DNA from: Pseudomonadota bacterium
GTDB taxonomy: Bacteria; Chloroflexota; UBA6077; JAJPHF01
Length of the DNA stretch: 44,205 nucleotides
Assembly (NCBI GenBank): GCA_021325365.1
Contig: JAJPHF010000065.1
Span: forward strand, 1-44,205
Direction of reading: 5' to 3'
The notes under the pieces are model-generated. The model made no database searches and had not been told where the DNA came from. It was given only the letters and a program-made list of their open reading frames with translations. Positions 14,594 to 21,070 of this stretch are shown piece by piece (position 1 is the first letter of the stretch; each line of letters begins with the position of its first letter). Position numbers and translations under genes: made by a program.

Positions 14594-15984
14594 TGACCGG
14601 ATCGTTTTTTGGGCTCGACCTGTCGCTGCGGGCGCTCCAGGCGCAGCAGCTGGCGCTCGACGTGACCGGCCAGAACGTCGCCAACAGCAACACGGCGGGG
14701 TATAGCCGCCAGACCGTCAACTTCGCCACGACGGCGCCCTACACCTTGCCCGGCATGAACCGGGCGCAGATCGCCGGCCAGGTGGGCACCGGCGTCGTCG
14801 TGGCCGGCATCGACCGCGCGCGCGACCTCTTCGCCGACGTCCAGTATCGAGCCGAGGCCAGCGTGCAGTCGCAGGCGCAAGCGCAGAGCGACGCGCTGCA
14901 ACAGGTCCAGACGGTGCTCAACGAGCCCTCGTCGACGGGGCTCAGCGCGATGCTGAGCAATTTTTTTGGGGCCTGGCAAGACCTGGCCAACAACCCCTCG
15001 GACACGGCTACCCGCGCGCCGCTCGTGCAGCAAGCGGCGGCGCTGGCGAGCGGCTTCAACCGCGCCGCGCAGGGCCTGAGCACCATCCAACAGAACCTGA
15101 ACGACCATGTCAAGCTGGACGTGGACCAGGTCAACAGTCTGAGCACCCAGATCGCGGCCCTGAATCGCCAGATCGTGCAGGTCGAGGTGACGGGCCAGCG
15201 CGCCAACGACCTCCGCGACCGGCGCGACCTGCTGCTCGATCAGGTGAGCCAGCTTGCCCAGATCCAGAGCAGCGAGAGCGCCGACGGCTCGGTGAACGTG
15301 ACGCTGGGCGGGCACACGCTGGTGCAGGGACAGTCGGTGGACGCGCTGACTACCACGGCCACCGGCCCGGGCGGGATGCTGGACGTGCGCTTCACGTCCG
15401 ACAACTCGCTGGCGACGCTCAACAGCGGCGAGCTCCGCGGGCTGATGGACGCGCGCGACACGAGCATCCCGAACTATCTGGGCCAGTTGAACAGCATCGC
15501 CGCGAACCTGATCGGCGCGGTCAACAGCCTGCACGCCGCCGGCTACGGCCTGGACGGGGGGACGGGCCGCGCGTTCTTCGCGGGCACCGACGCCGCGACC
15601 ATCGCGGTGGACCCGACGGTCGCGGCAAACCCGAACACGGTGGCGGCGGCCGACGCGCCCAATCAAGCGGGCAACAACAACACCGCGCTCGCCATCGCGC
15701 AGCTCCAGCACACGATGAGCCCGTCGACGGGGGACTCCTACAACGCCCTGATCGCCTCGCTGGGCGTCGACGCCCGCGCGGCGCAGGGCACGCTGGCCAA
15801 CCAGACGGCGCTGGTCCAGCTGCTCACGCAGCGGCGCCAGACGGTATCGGGCGTCTCGCTGGACGAGGAGGCGACCCAGATGCTCCGCTACCAGCGGGCG
15901 TACGAGGCGGCCGCGCGGCTGATCACGACGAACGACGAGATGCTCGACAAGCTAATCAACGGCACCGGTGTGGTGGGGCGGTAG
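14593..15984 (+). CDS. flgK: FlgK, hook-filament junction protein 1
   Basis: FlgK joins hook to filament. The 463-residue product begins with FFGLDLSLRALQAQQLALDV, then GQNVANSNTAGYSRQ, the FlgK D0 signature. It contains FFGAWQDLANNPSDTATR, VNSLSTQIAALNRQIVQVEV, and the ANDLRDRRDLLLDQVSQLA block typical of FlgK. The C-terminus is EEATQMLRYQRAYEAAARLI, then TNDEMLDKLI. The length is slightly under that of enterobacterial FlgK (about 550), the difference lying in the middle domains. flgL follows after 9 bases. Confidence 0.95.
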   Translation: MTGSFFGLDLSLRALQAQQLALDVTGQNVANSNTAGYSRQTVNFATTAPYTLPGMNRAQIAGQVGTGVVVAGIDRARDLFADVQYRAEASVQSQAQAQSDALQQVQTVLNEPSSTGLSAMLSNFFGAWQDLANNPSDTATRAPLVQQAAALASGFNRAAQGLSTIQQNLNDHVKLDVDQVNSLSTQIAALNRQIVQVEVTGQRANDLRDRRDLLLDQVSQLAQIQSSESADGSVNVTLGGHTLVQGQSVDALTTTATGPGGMLDVRFTSDNSLATLNSGELRGLMDARDTSIPNYLGQLNSIAANLIGAVNSLHAAGYGLDGGTGRAFFAGTDAATIAVDPTVAANPNTVAAADAPNQAGNNNTALAIAQLQHTMSPSTGDSYNALIASLGVDARAAQGTLANQTALVQLLTQRRQTVSGVSLDEEATQMLRYQRAYEAAARLITTNDEMLDKLINGTGVVGR

Positions 15985-15993
15985 GAGGCGACG

Positions 15994-16881
15994 ATGCGGG
16001 TTACCAACTCGATGATCGGCGATGCTACGGTGGCCGCCCTGCAGCAGAACCTGGAGTCGCTCAGCCAACTGGAGAAGCAGCTGACCACGGGCAAGCGGAT
16101 CAATCAGCCGTCCGACGACCCGCCCGCGGTCGAGGTCGCCCTGAGCTACCAGACGAGCATCGCGGCGGGCCAGCAGTACTTGCGCAACATCAGCAGCGGC
16201 ACGTCGTGGCTGCAGATGACCGATTCGACGCTCAGCAGCGCCACGAGCTTGCTGCAGCGGGCGCGGGAGCTGGCCGTGCAGGGCGCGAACGACACGCTGG
16301 CGACGAGCGACCAAGCGGACATGGCGTCGGAAGTCGATCAGCTCCTCCAGCAGATGGTGCAGCTTGGCAACAGCGGGCTGCAGGGGCAGCGGCTGTTCGC
16401 CGGGCTGAAGACGGACGCCGACCCGTTCACGCTGAACGCCGGGCCGCCGACCACGGTGGTCTACAGCGGGGACAACGGGCAGATGCAGCGCGAGATCGAC
16501 ACGGGCGCGACGATGACGATCAACACGCCGGGCAGCGCGGTGTTCGGCCCCGCGTTCACGGCGCTGATCAACCTGCGCGACCATCTGCAGGCGGGCGACT
16601 CGGCCGCCGTGCGCACGAACGACCTCAGCAGCCTGGACGCGGCGCTCAACACGATGATCACCGCGCGCGCGACCACCGGCGCCAAGCTGAATCGCTTGCA
16701 GGCTGCGCAGACGCAGCTCCAGCAGAGCCAGGCGCAGCTCGCGGGGATGCTGGCCACCGTGCAAGACACCGACTATGCGGCGGCCATCAGCAACTTCCAG
16801 CAGCAGAGCACGGTATACCAGGCGAGCCTGCAAGCGGCGGCTAAGATGCTGCAGCCGAGCCTGCTCGACTACCTGAGCTAA
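15994..16881 (+). CDS. flgL: FlgL, hook-filament junction protein 3
   Basis: The 295-residue product is a flagellin-like junction protein. The N-terminal D0/D1 part is MRVTNSMIGDATVAALQQNL, then LEKQLTTGKRINQPSDDPPA. The RARELAVQGANDTL segment and LFAGLKTDADPF (the usual LFGGxKTxxxPF) are clear FlgL markers. The C-terminus has TDYAAAISNFQQQSTVYQAS and LQPSLLDYL. The ATG at 15994 is preceded by GTAGGAGGCGACG. fliW follows. Confidence 0.94.
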   Translation: MRVTNSMIGDATVAALQQNLESLSQLEKQLTTGKRINQPSDDPPAVEVALSYQTSIAAGQQYLRNISSGTSWLQMTDSTLSSATSLLQRARELAVQGANDTLATSDQADMASEVDQLLQQMVQLGNSGLQGQRLFAGLKTDADPFTLNAGPPTTVVYSGDNGQMQREIDTGATMTINTPGSAVFGPAFTALINLRDHLQAGDSAAVRTNDLSSLDAALNTMITARATTGAKLNRLQAAQTQLQQSQAQLAGMLATVQDTDYAAAISNFQQQSTVYQASLQAAAKMLQPSLLDYLS

Positions 16882-16899
16882 AACCAGAGAGGATAGCCA

Positions 16900-17364
16900 A
16901 TGCTGGTACGCAGCGCGCGGCTGGGGCCCATGGAGACGTTGGCCCTGCCGGAGGAGGCGCGGCTCACGTTCCCGACGGGCCTGCCTGGCTTCGAGGACTA
17001 TACGGCGTTCGCCCTGATCGAAGACGAGTACTACGCGCCGTTCTGCTGGCTGCAGTCGCTCGACGACCCGTACATCAGCTTCCTGCTGGTGCCGCCGGGC
17101 TGCGTCGATCCGGACTACGAGCTGGCCCTGCCCGACGAGGACCGCGAGAGCCTGCGGCTGGAGGCCGGCACGGAGCCGCGCCTGTACTGCATCGTCGTCG
17201 TGCCGAAGGACGTGCAGGCGATGACCGCGAACCTGAAGGCCCCGCTCGTCATCAACCCGGTGCGGCGGCAGGGCAAACAGGTCATCCGCACGGACGAGCG
17301 CTACGCGCTGCGCGAGCCGGTGTTACGGGGCGCGGCGGCCGAGGCGGTGGTGCAGGCATGTTAG
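16900..17364 (+). CDS. fliW: FliW, flagellin-binding antagonist of CsrA
   Basis: FliW binds flagellin or CsrA and so tunes flagellin translation to secretion. The 154-residue product has normal length and family motifs: LTFPTGLPGFEDYTAFALIE, FCWLQSLDDPYISFLLVPP, and LKAPLVINPVRRQGKQVI. The ATG at 16900 follows GAGAGGA; an in-frame ATG at 16930 is a weaker option. The stop overlaps the csrA start (ATGTTAG). The flagellin gene with a CsrA-site-like leader is encoded nearby on the other strand. Confidence 0.93.
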   Translation: MLVRSARLGPMETLALPEEARLTFPTGLPGFEDYTAFALIEDEYYAPFCWLQSLDDPYISFLLVPPGCVDPDYELALPDEDRESLRLEAGTEPRLYCIVVVPKDVQAMTANLKAPLVINPVRRQGKQVIRTDERYALREPVLRGAAAEAVVQAC

Positions 17365-17624
17365 TGCTGAGCCGTCGAACTGGCGAGAGCATCCGCATCG
17401 GCCGCGACGTCGAGGTGGTGGTCCTGGGCACGGAGGGGCCTTACGTGCGGATCGGCGTTCGGGCGCCGCGCGAGGTGGCGGTGGTGCGCCGCGAGCTGCT
17501 GGAAGAAGTGGAGACCGAGAATCGGCGCGCGGTCGCCAAGCCGGACCCGGCGGCGCTGGCGCGGCTCACGCCCGGCCTGCGCCCGGCGCGGCCGGCGGCG
17601 GCCGGCGAGCCGCGCCAGCCCTAG
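17358..17624 (+). CDS. csrA: CsrA, translational regulator
   Basis: CsrA is a small dimeric RNA-binding protein that blocks ribosome binding at GGA motifs. The 88-residue product starts with MLVLSRRTGESIRIGRDVEV and has VRIGVRAPREVAVVRRELLE with the RNA-contacting arginine (VAVVRRE). Residues after about 55 form a Pro/Ala/Arg-rich tail that is longer than in most CsrA. It overlaps fliW by 7 bases. A perfect-looking palindrome follows the gene at 17662-17691. Confidence 0.94.
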   Translation: MLVLSRRTGESIRIGRDVEVVVLGTEGPYVRIGVRAPREVAVVRRELLEEVETENRRAVAKPDPAALARLTPGLRPARPAAAGEPRQP

Positions 17625-17661
17625 CCGCCGCCGCGTGGCGGCGCGCGGCCGTTTGTCTGTG

Positions 17662-17691
17662 GCGGCCGGTACGTTCGAACGTGCCGGCCGC
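17662..17691. terminator. Palindromic hairpin after csrA
   Basis: The 30-base palindrome from GCGGCCGGTACGTTC to GAACGTGCCGGCCGC pairs throughout, with one G-T pair. A small hairpin GCTACC/GGTAGC follows at 17690-17708. There is no long T-run, so termination would be imperfect; it may also be a regulator-binding site before the next gene. Confidence 0.55.
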
Positions 17692-17773
17692 TACCGCTTC
17701 TTGGTAGCTTGATAGGGAACGCGGGGCCGTGGTGCCCCGCGCCGTGAGCCGGGTGCGCCCCGAGGAGCAGGAA

Positions 17774-18556
17774 TTGGCTGGCGACCTTCCCGCCGCCGAC
17801 GCCGCCCAGTCGGTTGACCACGCGCCGCCGGCGGGCGACCCGCCGGTGGTGCTCGTCGTGGAGGACGACGAGACGCTGCGCGAGCTGATCGCCGACCTAC
17901 TCGTCGGCGCGGGCTACACGCCGCGCGGCGCGGCCGACGGCGCCGAGGCCCTCGCGGCGATCGAGGCCGGCGGGGTGGATCTCGTGCTGCTGGACCGGAA
18001 CATCCCCGAGGTGGATGGCGTGGAAGTGTGCCGGCGCGTGCGGGCAGCGGGTGGCGAGGACTACCTGCCGATCATCATGCTGACGGCGCTGACCACCCGT
18101 CCGGACCGCCACGAGGGCTTCGCGGCGGGCGCCGACGACTACGTTGGCAAGCCGTTCGACATGGCCGAGCTGCTGGACCGCGTGCAGGTGTGGGTGAGCG
18201 CGCGGCGGCGGCTGGCGGCCCTGCACGGGCAGCTGCTGCGCGAGCAGCAGGCGCTGCGGGACCTGGAGCGCTCGCAGAGCGACGCCCGGCTGGAGGGGGT
18301 GCGGCTGGCCGCGCGCGAGCTGGCGCACTTGCTGAACAACGAGCTGGCGATCGCCGTGACGTCGCTCGACCTGCTGCTGCACCGCGGCGACCTTGGCGCC
18401 GACGTACGCGAGCAGGTCGCGGAAGTGGCGACCTATCTGGATGCCGCGGTACGCTACGTGGCCCAATTCCAGCAGGTCGTGCGCGTCGAAACGAAGTCCA
18501 CCCCGGTCGGCCCCGCCCTCGACCTCAACCGCTCCACCCAGGCGTCCAGCGAGTAG
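17774..18556 (+). CDS. Response regulator receiver fused to a kinase-type dimerisation helix, no ATPase domain
   Basis: The 260-residue product has a complete REC domain (about residues 25-143): acidic pocket VVEDDE, phosphoacceptor D74 in LVLLDRNIP, T104 and K126 in VGKPFD. A helical linker leads to a histidine-kinase DHp-like segment (about 172-240) with H185 in ELAHLLNNELAIAVTSLDLL. No ATP-binding domain follows. It could accept or pass phosphate as a phosphotransfer protein, or act as a phosphatase. TTG 17774 is chosen for GAGGAG six bases upstream; GTG 17729 is an alternative. It follows csrA. Confidence 0.75.
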   Translation: MAGDLPAADAAQSVDHAPPAGDPPVVLVVEDDETLRELIADLLVGAGYTPRGAADGAEALAAIEAGGVDLVLLDRNIPEVDGVEVCRRVRAAGGEDYLPIIMLTALTTRPDRHEGFAAGADDYVGKPFDMAELLDRVQVWVSARRRLAALHGQLLREQQALRDLERSQSDARLEGVRLAARELAHLLNNELAIAVTSLDLLLHRGDLGADVREQVAEVATYLDAAVRYVAQFQQVVRVETKSTPVGPALDLNRSTQASSE

Positions 18557-18608
18557 GCGCGGACGGAGATCCCGCCTCGGCCGGCTGACGCCTTTCCTCG
18601 CACCTGGC

Positions 18609-18646
18609 ACGACGGCGCCGGGCCCTCAGTGGCCCGGCGCCGTCGT
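18609..18646. terminator. Strong hairpin terminator after the REC-DHp gene
   Basis: A 16-bp perfect stem (ACGACGGCGCCGGGCC with its complement) closes on the loop CTCAGT. A short T-containing tail follows. It lies 50 bases past the stop of the plus-strand gene. Confidence 0.7.
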
Positions 18647-19051
18647 CAGTTCTCCAGGAGGTGACGGTGCGCTCGATAGCGCAAAAGAGAGTGGCCGCGG
18701 TGGACGGCCCCGTGCCCACCGCGGCCACCAGCCGGCGTGTGGGGGAGCGCCGGCGTTGCCCGACCTTGGGGAGGTATCGAGCACAGCTAGGATAGCACCC
18801 ATCCGTCAGGTCCGGCCCGCTCCGCGTATTAGGAAAGTGTTCGGATCCCGGGCGCGGGGAAGCAGCTCCGGGCGCAGCGGCCGCGGCGGAAGATGCGGCC
18901 GTTTGGCTGCCCCACTCGGTACGAATCACCCTAGGGGGCGGTGGAGAACGCCGCCCATAATCGGTACTGGGGCGCGGTGGGGTGGCCGGCACAACGGCGT
19001 GCGGCCAGCCCGCGCAACGCCGCCCGGCGGAGACGAGATGGAGAGCACAAA
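18647..19051. other. Structured intergenic stretch between convergent genes
   Basis: This stretch has no supported gene. It contains a 13-bp perfect hairpin at 18691-18728 (GTGGCCGCGGTGG arms) and a 7-bp hairpin at 18731-18754 (GCCGGCG/CGCCGGC) with a G-rich loop. A purine-rich stretch GCAAAAGAGAG lies before them. I see no match to a riboswitch class I know. The remainder is unremarkable. Confidence 0.45.
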
Positions 19052-19080
19052 GCAGCGCCCGGCCGGTGGCCGGGCGCTGC
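19052..19080 (-). terminator. Rho-independent terminator of flagellin
   Basis: On the minus strand a 13-bp perfect stem (GCAGCGCCCGGCC with its complement, loop ACC) is followed by TTTGTGCTC. It lies about 55 bases after the flagellin stop. A second perfect 26-base palindrome lies between them at 19098-19123 (CGGGCGCCCCGCG arms). Confidence 0.75.
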
Positions 19081-19133
19081 ACGCGGAGCGCCAGGAGCGG
19101 GCGCCCCGCGCGCGGGGCGCCCGTCCGCGTCGT

Positions 19134-20306
19134 TTACCGCAGGAGGCTCAGGACGCCCTGCGGGACCTGGTTCGCCTGCGCCAGGATGGCGGTGCCCGCC
19201 TGCTGGAGCACCTGGTCGCGGGTGAACTGGGCCATCGTGGCCGCCATGTCGGTGTCCTGGATGCGGCTTTGCGCGGCCGACATGTTCTCCGATCCCACGG
19301 CGATGTTGTTGATCGCGTGCTGCAGTCGGTTCTGGCTGGCGCCCAGGTTGGCCCGCGTGTTGGACAGGCTGTCGATCGCCGTGTCGAGGGCGCTGGTGAG
19401 CGACTGCGCCGCAGTGACGGCGGTGCTGGTGTTGTACTGGCTGTTGAAGTTGCTCAGGGCGCTGGTGAGGCCGAGCGAGTTGATGGACACGTCGCTGAAC
19501 GCCACGGTCATCGTGTCGCTCGCATTGGCGCCGACCTGGAAGTTGGCAGACGACGAGCCCGCGTTCGTCGTGACGGTCTTGCCATCGAGGCCGCTCGCGA
19601 TGTTCGCGGCGGTCTCGCCGGCGGAGCCGCCGGAGAGCGTGATCTTGACGCCGAGCGCGCTGAAGTCGAGCACCTGGTTGGCGCCGGCCGCGACGGCCGA
19701 CGGCGTCAGCTGCTGGCTCACGTTGTCGCTGCTCCGCGTCAGGGTGAGCACGCCCGCGTTGTTCGACAGCGTGTAGGTCTCGTTGGCCTTGGCGCCCGAC
19801 ACGTCCACCCCGGTGATGGCCGCGTTGCCCACGGCGACGCCCGCCTGGGCGGTGCTGGTCGTGGTGTTCTGCGTGGTGGAGAGCGCGCCCGTGAGCAGCG
19901 CCTTGCCGTTGAACGTCGTGCGCCCGCGGACCGCGTCGACCTCGGTCTTAAGCTGCTGCAGCTCGGTGTTGATCGCGCCGCGGTCGGAGTCGTTGAGGGT
20001 GTCGTTCGCGGCCTGGACCGACAGCTCGCGCATGCGCTGAAGCATGTTCTGGACTTCGTTCATCGCGCCTTCAGCGGTCTGCACCATCGAGATGCCGTCC
20101 TGGGCGTTGCGCTGCGCCTGGTTGAGGCCCTTGACCTGCGTCTCCAGCTTCTCGCTGATCGCGAGGCCCGCGGCGTCGTCGGCGGCGCTGTTGATGCGGA
20201 GGCCGCTGGACAGGCGCTGCACCTGGGTGGCGAGGTCGGTGGACGTGGAGTTGAGGTTGCGCTGCGCGTCGAGCGCCATGATGTTGGTGTTGATGAACAT
20301 CGGCAT
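19134..20306 (-). CDS. fliC: Flagellin, filament subunit
   Basis: The 390-residue product is the only flagellin in the window. The N-terminal D0/D1 is INTNIMALDAQRNLNSTSTD, then QRLSSGLRINSAADDAAGLA, then QRNAQDGISMVQTAEGAMNE. The C-terminus is IQDTDMAATMAQFTRDQVLQ, then AGTAILAQANQVPQGVLSLL. The variable centre is Ser/Thr/Ala-rich and short. The ATG at 20306 sits 8 bases after GGGAGGT. It is transcribed alone, divergent from flaG, from a perfect sigma-28 promoter with a leader of about 167 bases carrying CsrA-like sites. Confidence 0.97.
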   Translation of the reverse strand: MPMFINTNIMALDAQRNLNSTSTDLATQVQRLSSGLRINSAADDAAGLAISEKLETQVKGLNQAQRNAQDGISMVQTAEGAMNEVQNMLQRMRELSVQAANDTLNDSDRGAINTELQQLKTEVDAVRGRTTFNGKALLTGALSTTQNTTTSTAQAGVAVGNAAITGVDVSGAKANETYTLSNNAGVLTLTRSSDNVSQQLTPSAVAAGANQVLDFSALGVKITLSGGSAGETAANIASGLDGKTVTTNAGSSSANFQVGANASDTMTVAFSDVSINSLGLTSALSNFNSQYNTSTAVTAAQSLTSALDTAIDSLSNTRANLGASQNRLQHAINNIAVGSENMSAAQSRIQDTDMAATMAQFTRDQVLQQAGTAILAQANQVPQGVLSLLR

Positions 20307-20314
20307 TGGAACGT

Positions 20315-20326
20315 ACCTCCCTGTAT
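20315..20326 (-). promoter_or_regulatory. Predicted CsrA-binding site over the flagellin ribosome-binding site
   Basis: The minus-strand RNA reads AUACAGGGAGGU, matching the CsrA consensus RUACARGGAUGU at 11 of 12 positions. The GGA lies in the Shine-Dalgarno sequence. A hairpin (20328-20346) is directly upstream, and further AAGGA and AGGGA motifs lie a little higher in the leader. Confidence 0.75.
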
Positions 20327-20327
20327 T

Positions 20328-20346
20328 GTGAGGCGGTCTGCCTCAC
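20328..20346 (-). other. Leader hairpin upstream of the flagellin ribosome-binding site
   Basis: GTGAGGC and GCCTCAC form a perfect 7-bp stem with a 5-base loop in the flagellin leader, ending two bases before the CsrA-like site. Such a hairpin may present or space CsrA contacts, as in the hag leader of Bacillus subtilis. Confidence 0.6.
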
Positions 20347-20480
20347 GCTCCCTGGCTGTCCTTGGGGCGCCGCGCGTGGGATGGACTCGCCTGGTCGCTC
20401 TGTGGGGCCACCTCCCCTCCACCCTCTCGCCGCTCGCGGCCCTGCGCCGCGAGGTCGGTGCGTGTCGCCCGACAGTAGGG

Positions 20481-20507
20481 TTATCGGCGGCCCGAGCGAA
20501 ATGTTTA
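20481..20507 (-). promoter_or_regulatory. Sigma-28 promoter of flagellin (perfect consensus)
   Basis: On the minus strand TAAA (20507-20504), exactly 15 bases, then GCCGATAA (20488-20481). This is an exact match to the sigma-28 consensus and gives a leader of about 167 bases before the flagellin ATG. Confidence 0.92.
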
Positions 20508-20627
20508 GCACCACCGCACCTCGCTCTCGGCAGCCAGGTCCAGGCTGGCCCGACTACGGCGTGCGGCTACCTTTACTTACTACTTGGTGGTGAGCGGACT
20601 CGTGCGGACGCCCGGGCGCGCGGGGCC

Positions 20628-20654
20628 TAAAGTCGCGGCCCGCTCTGACGATAA
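20628..20654 (+). promoter_or_regulatory. Sigma-28 promoter of flaG-fliD-fliS-fliT
   Basis: TAAA (20628-20631), 15 bases, GACGATAA (20647-20654): one mismatch to the sigma-28 consensus. It lies about 70 bases before flaG and is divergent from the flagellin promoter. Confidence 0.85.
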
Positions 20655-20725
20655 TTGCACCGACGGATCGCGGGTGCCGGCCGTCCCGGGGCGCGCTAGC
20701 GCGGGCCGGGAGCGCGAGGGCGGAG

Positions 20726-21064
20726 ATGAGCGACGGGTCGATCGGGCCAGTTCAGGACGTACACGCCGTCGGCGGCGCGGGGCTCCGCGCGGTGGGCCGC
20801 GCGGGCCGCGACGGCGCGGCCGCGGGCGGCAGGCCATACGTCCCCGGCCTGGACGAGTTTGACCGCGTGGAGCTGCGCAGCGCCAGCCGAGCGGCCCAGA
20901 CGTATGCCAAGTTCGTGGTGCATCCCGAGACCGGGGTCGTGAGCATCAAGATCATCGACGCGCGCACGGACACCGTGATCCGCGAGATGCCGCCGGACGA
21001 GGTCATGAAGGTTATCGAAGAGCTGCAGGCGTATCTGAAGCTGCACCGGCACCGGGGAGGCTAG
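20726..21064 (+). CDS. flaG: FlaG family protein
   Basis: FlaG proteins affect filament length in several bacteria. The 112-residue product has a Gly/Ala-rich N-terminus. The conserved C-terminal half has YAKFVVHPETGVVSIKIID, then TDTVIREMPPDEVMKVIEEL. It is the first gene of a late operon from the sigma-28 promoter at 20628, and fliD starts 6 bases after its stop. GGAG precedes the ATG at 20726. Confidence 0.9.
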   Translation: MSDGSIGPVQDVHAVGGAGLRAVGRAGRDGAAAGGRPYVPGLDEFDRVELRSASRAAQTYAKFVVHPETGVVSIKIIDARTDTVIREMPPDEVMKVIEELQAYLKLHRHRGG

Positions 21065-21070
21065 TGACCC

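Noticed and set aside
18661..18780. Possible riboswitch (c-di-GMP or other) downstream of the REC-DHp gene
   Set aside because: No conserved core of a known class is visible, and no plus-strand gene follows to be controlled.
18525..19082. Minus-strand 185-codon frame downstream of flagellin
   Set aside because: Passes through several perfect hairpins and has no domain or start context.
18393..20630. A 745-codon plus-strand open frame opposite the flagellin gene
   Set aside because: It is the shadow of the flagellin reading frame and runs through terminators; its translation has no family pattern.
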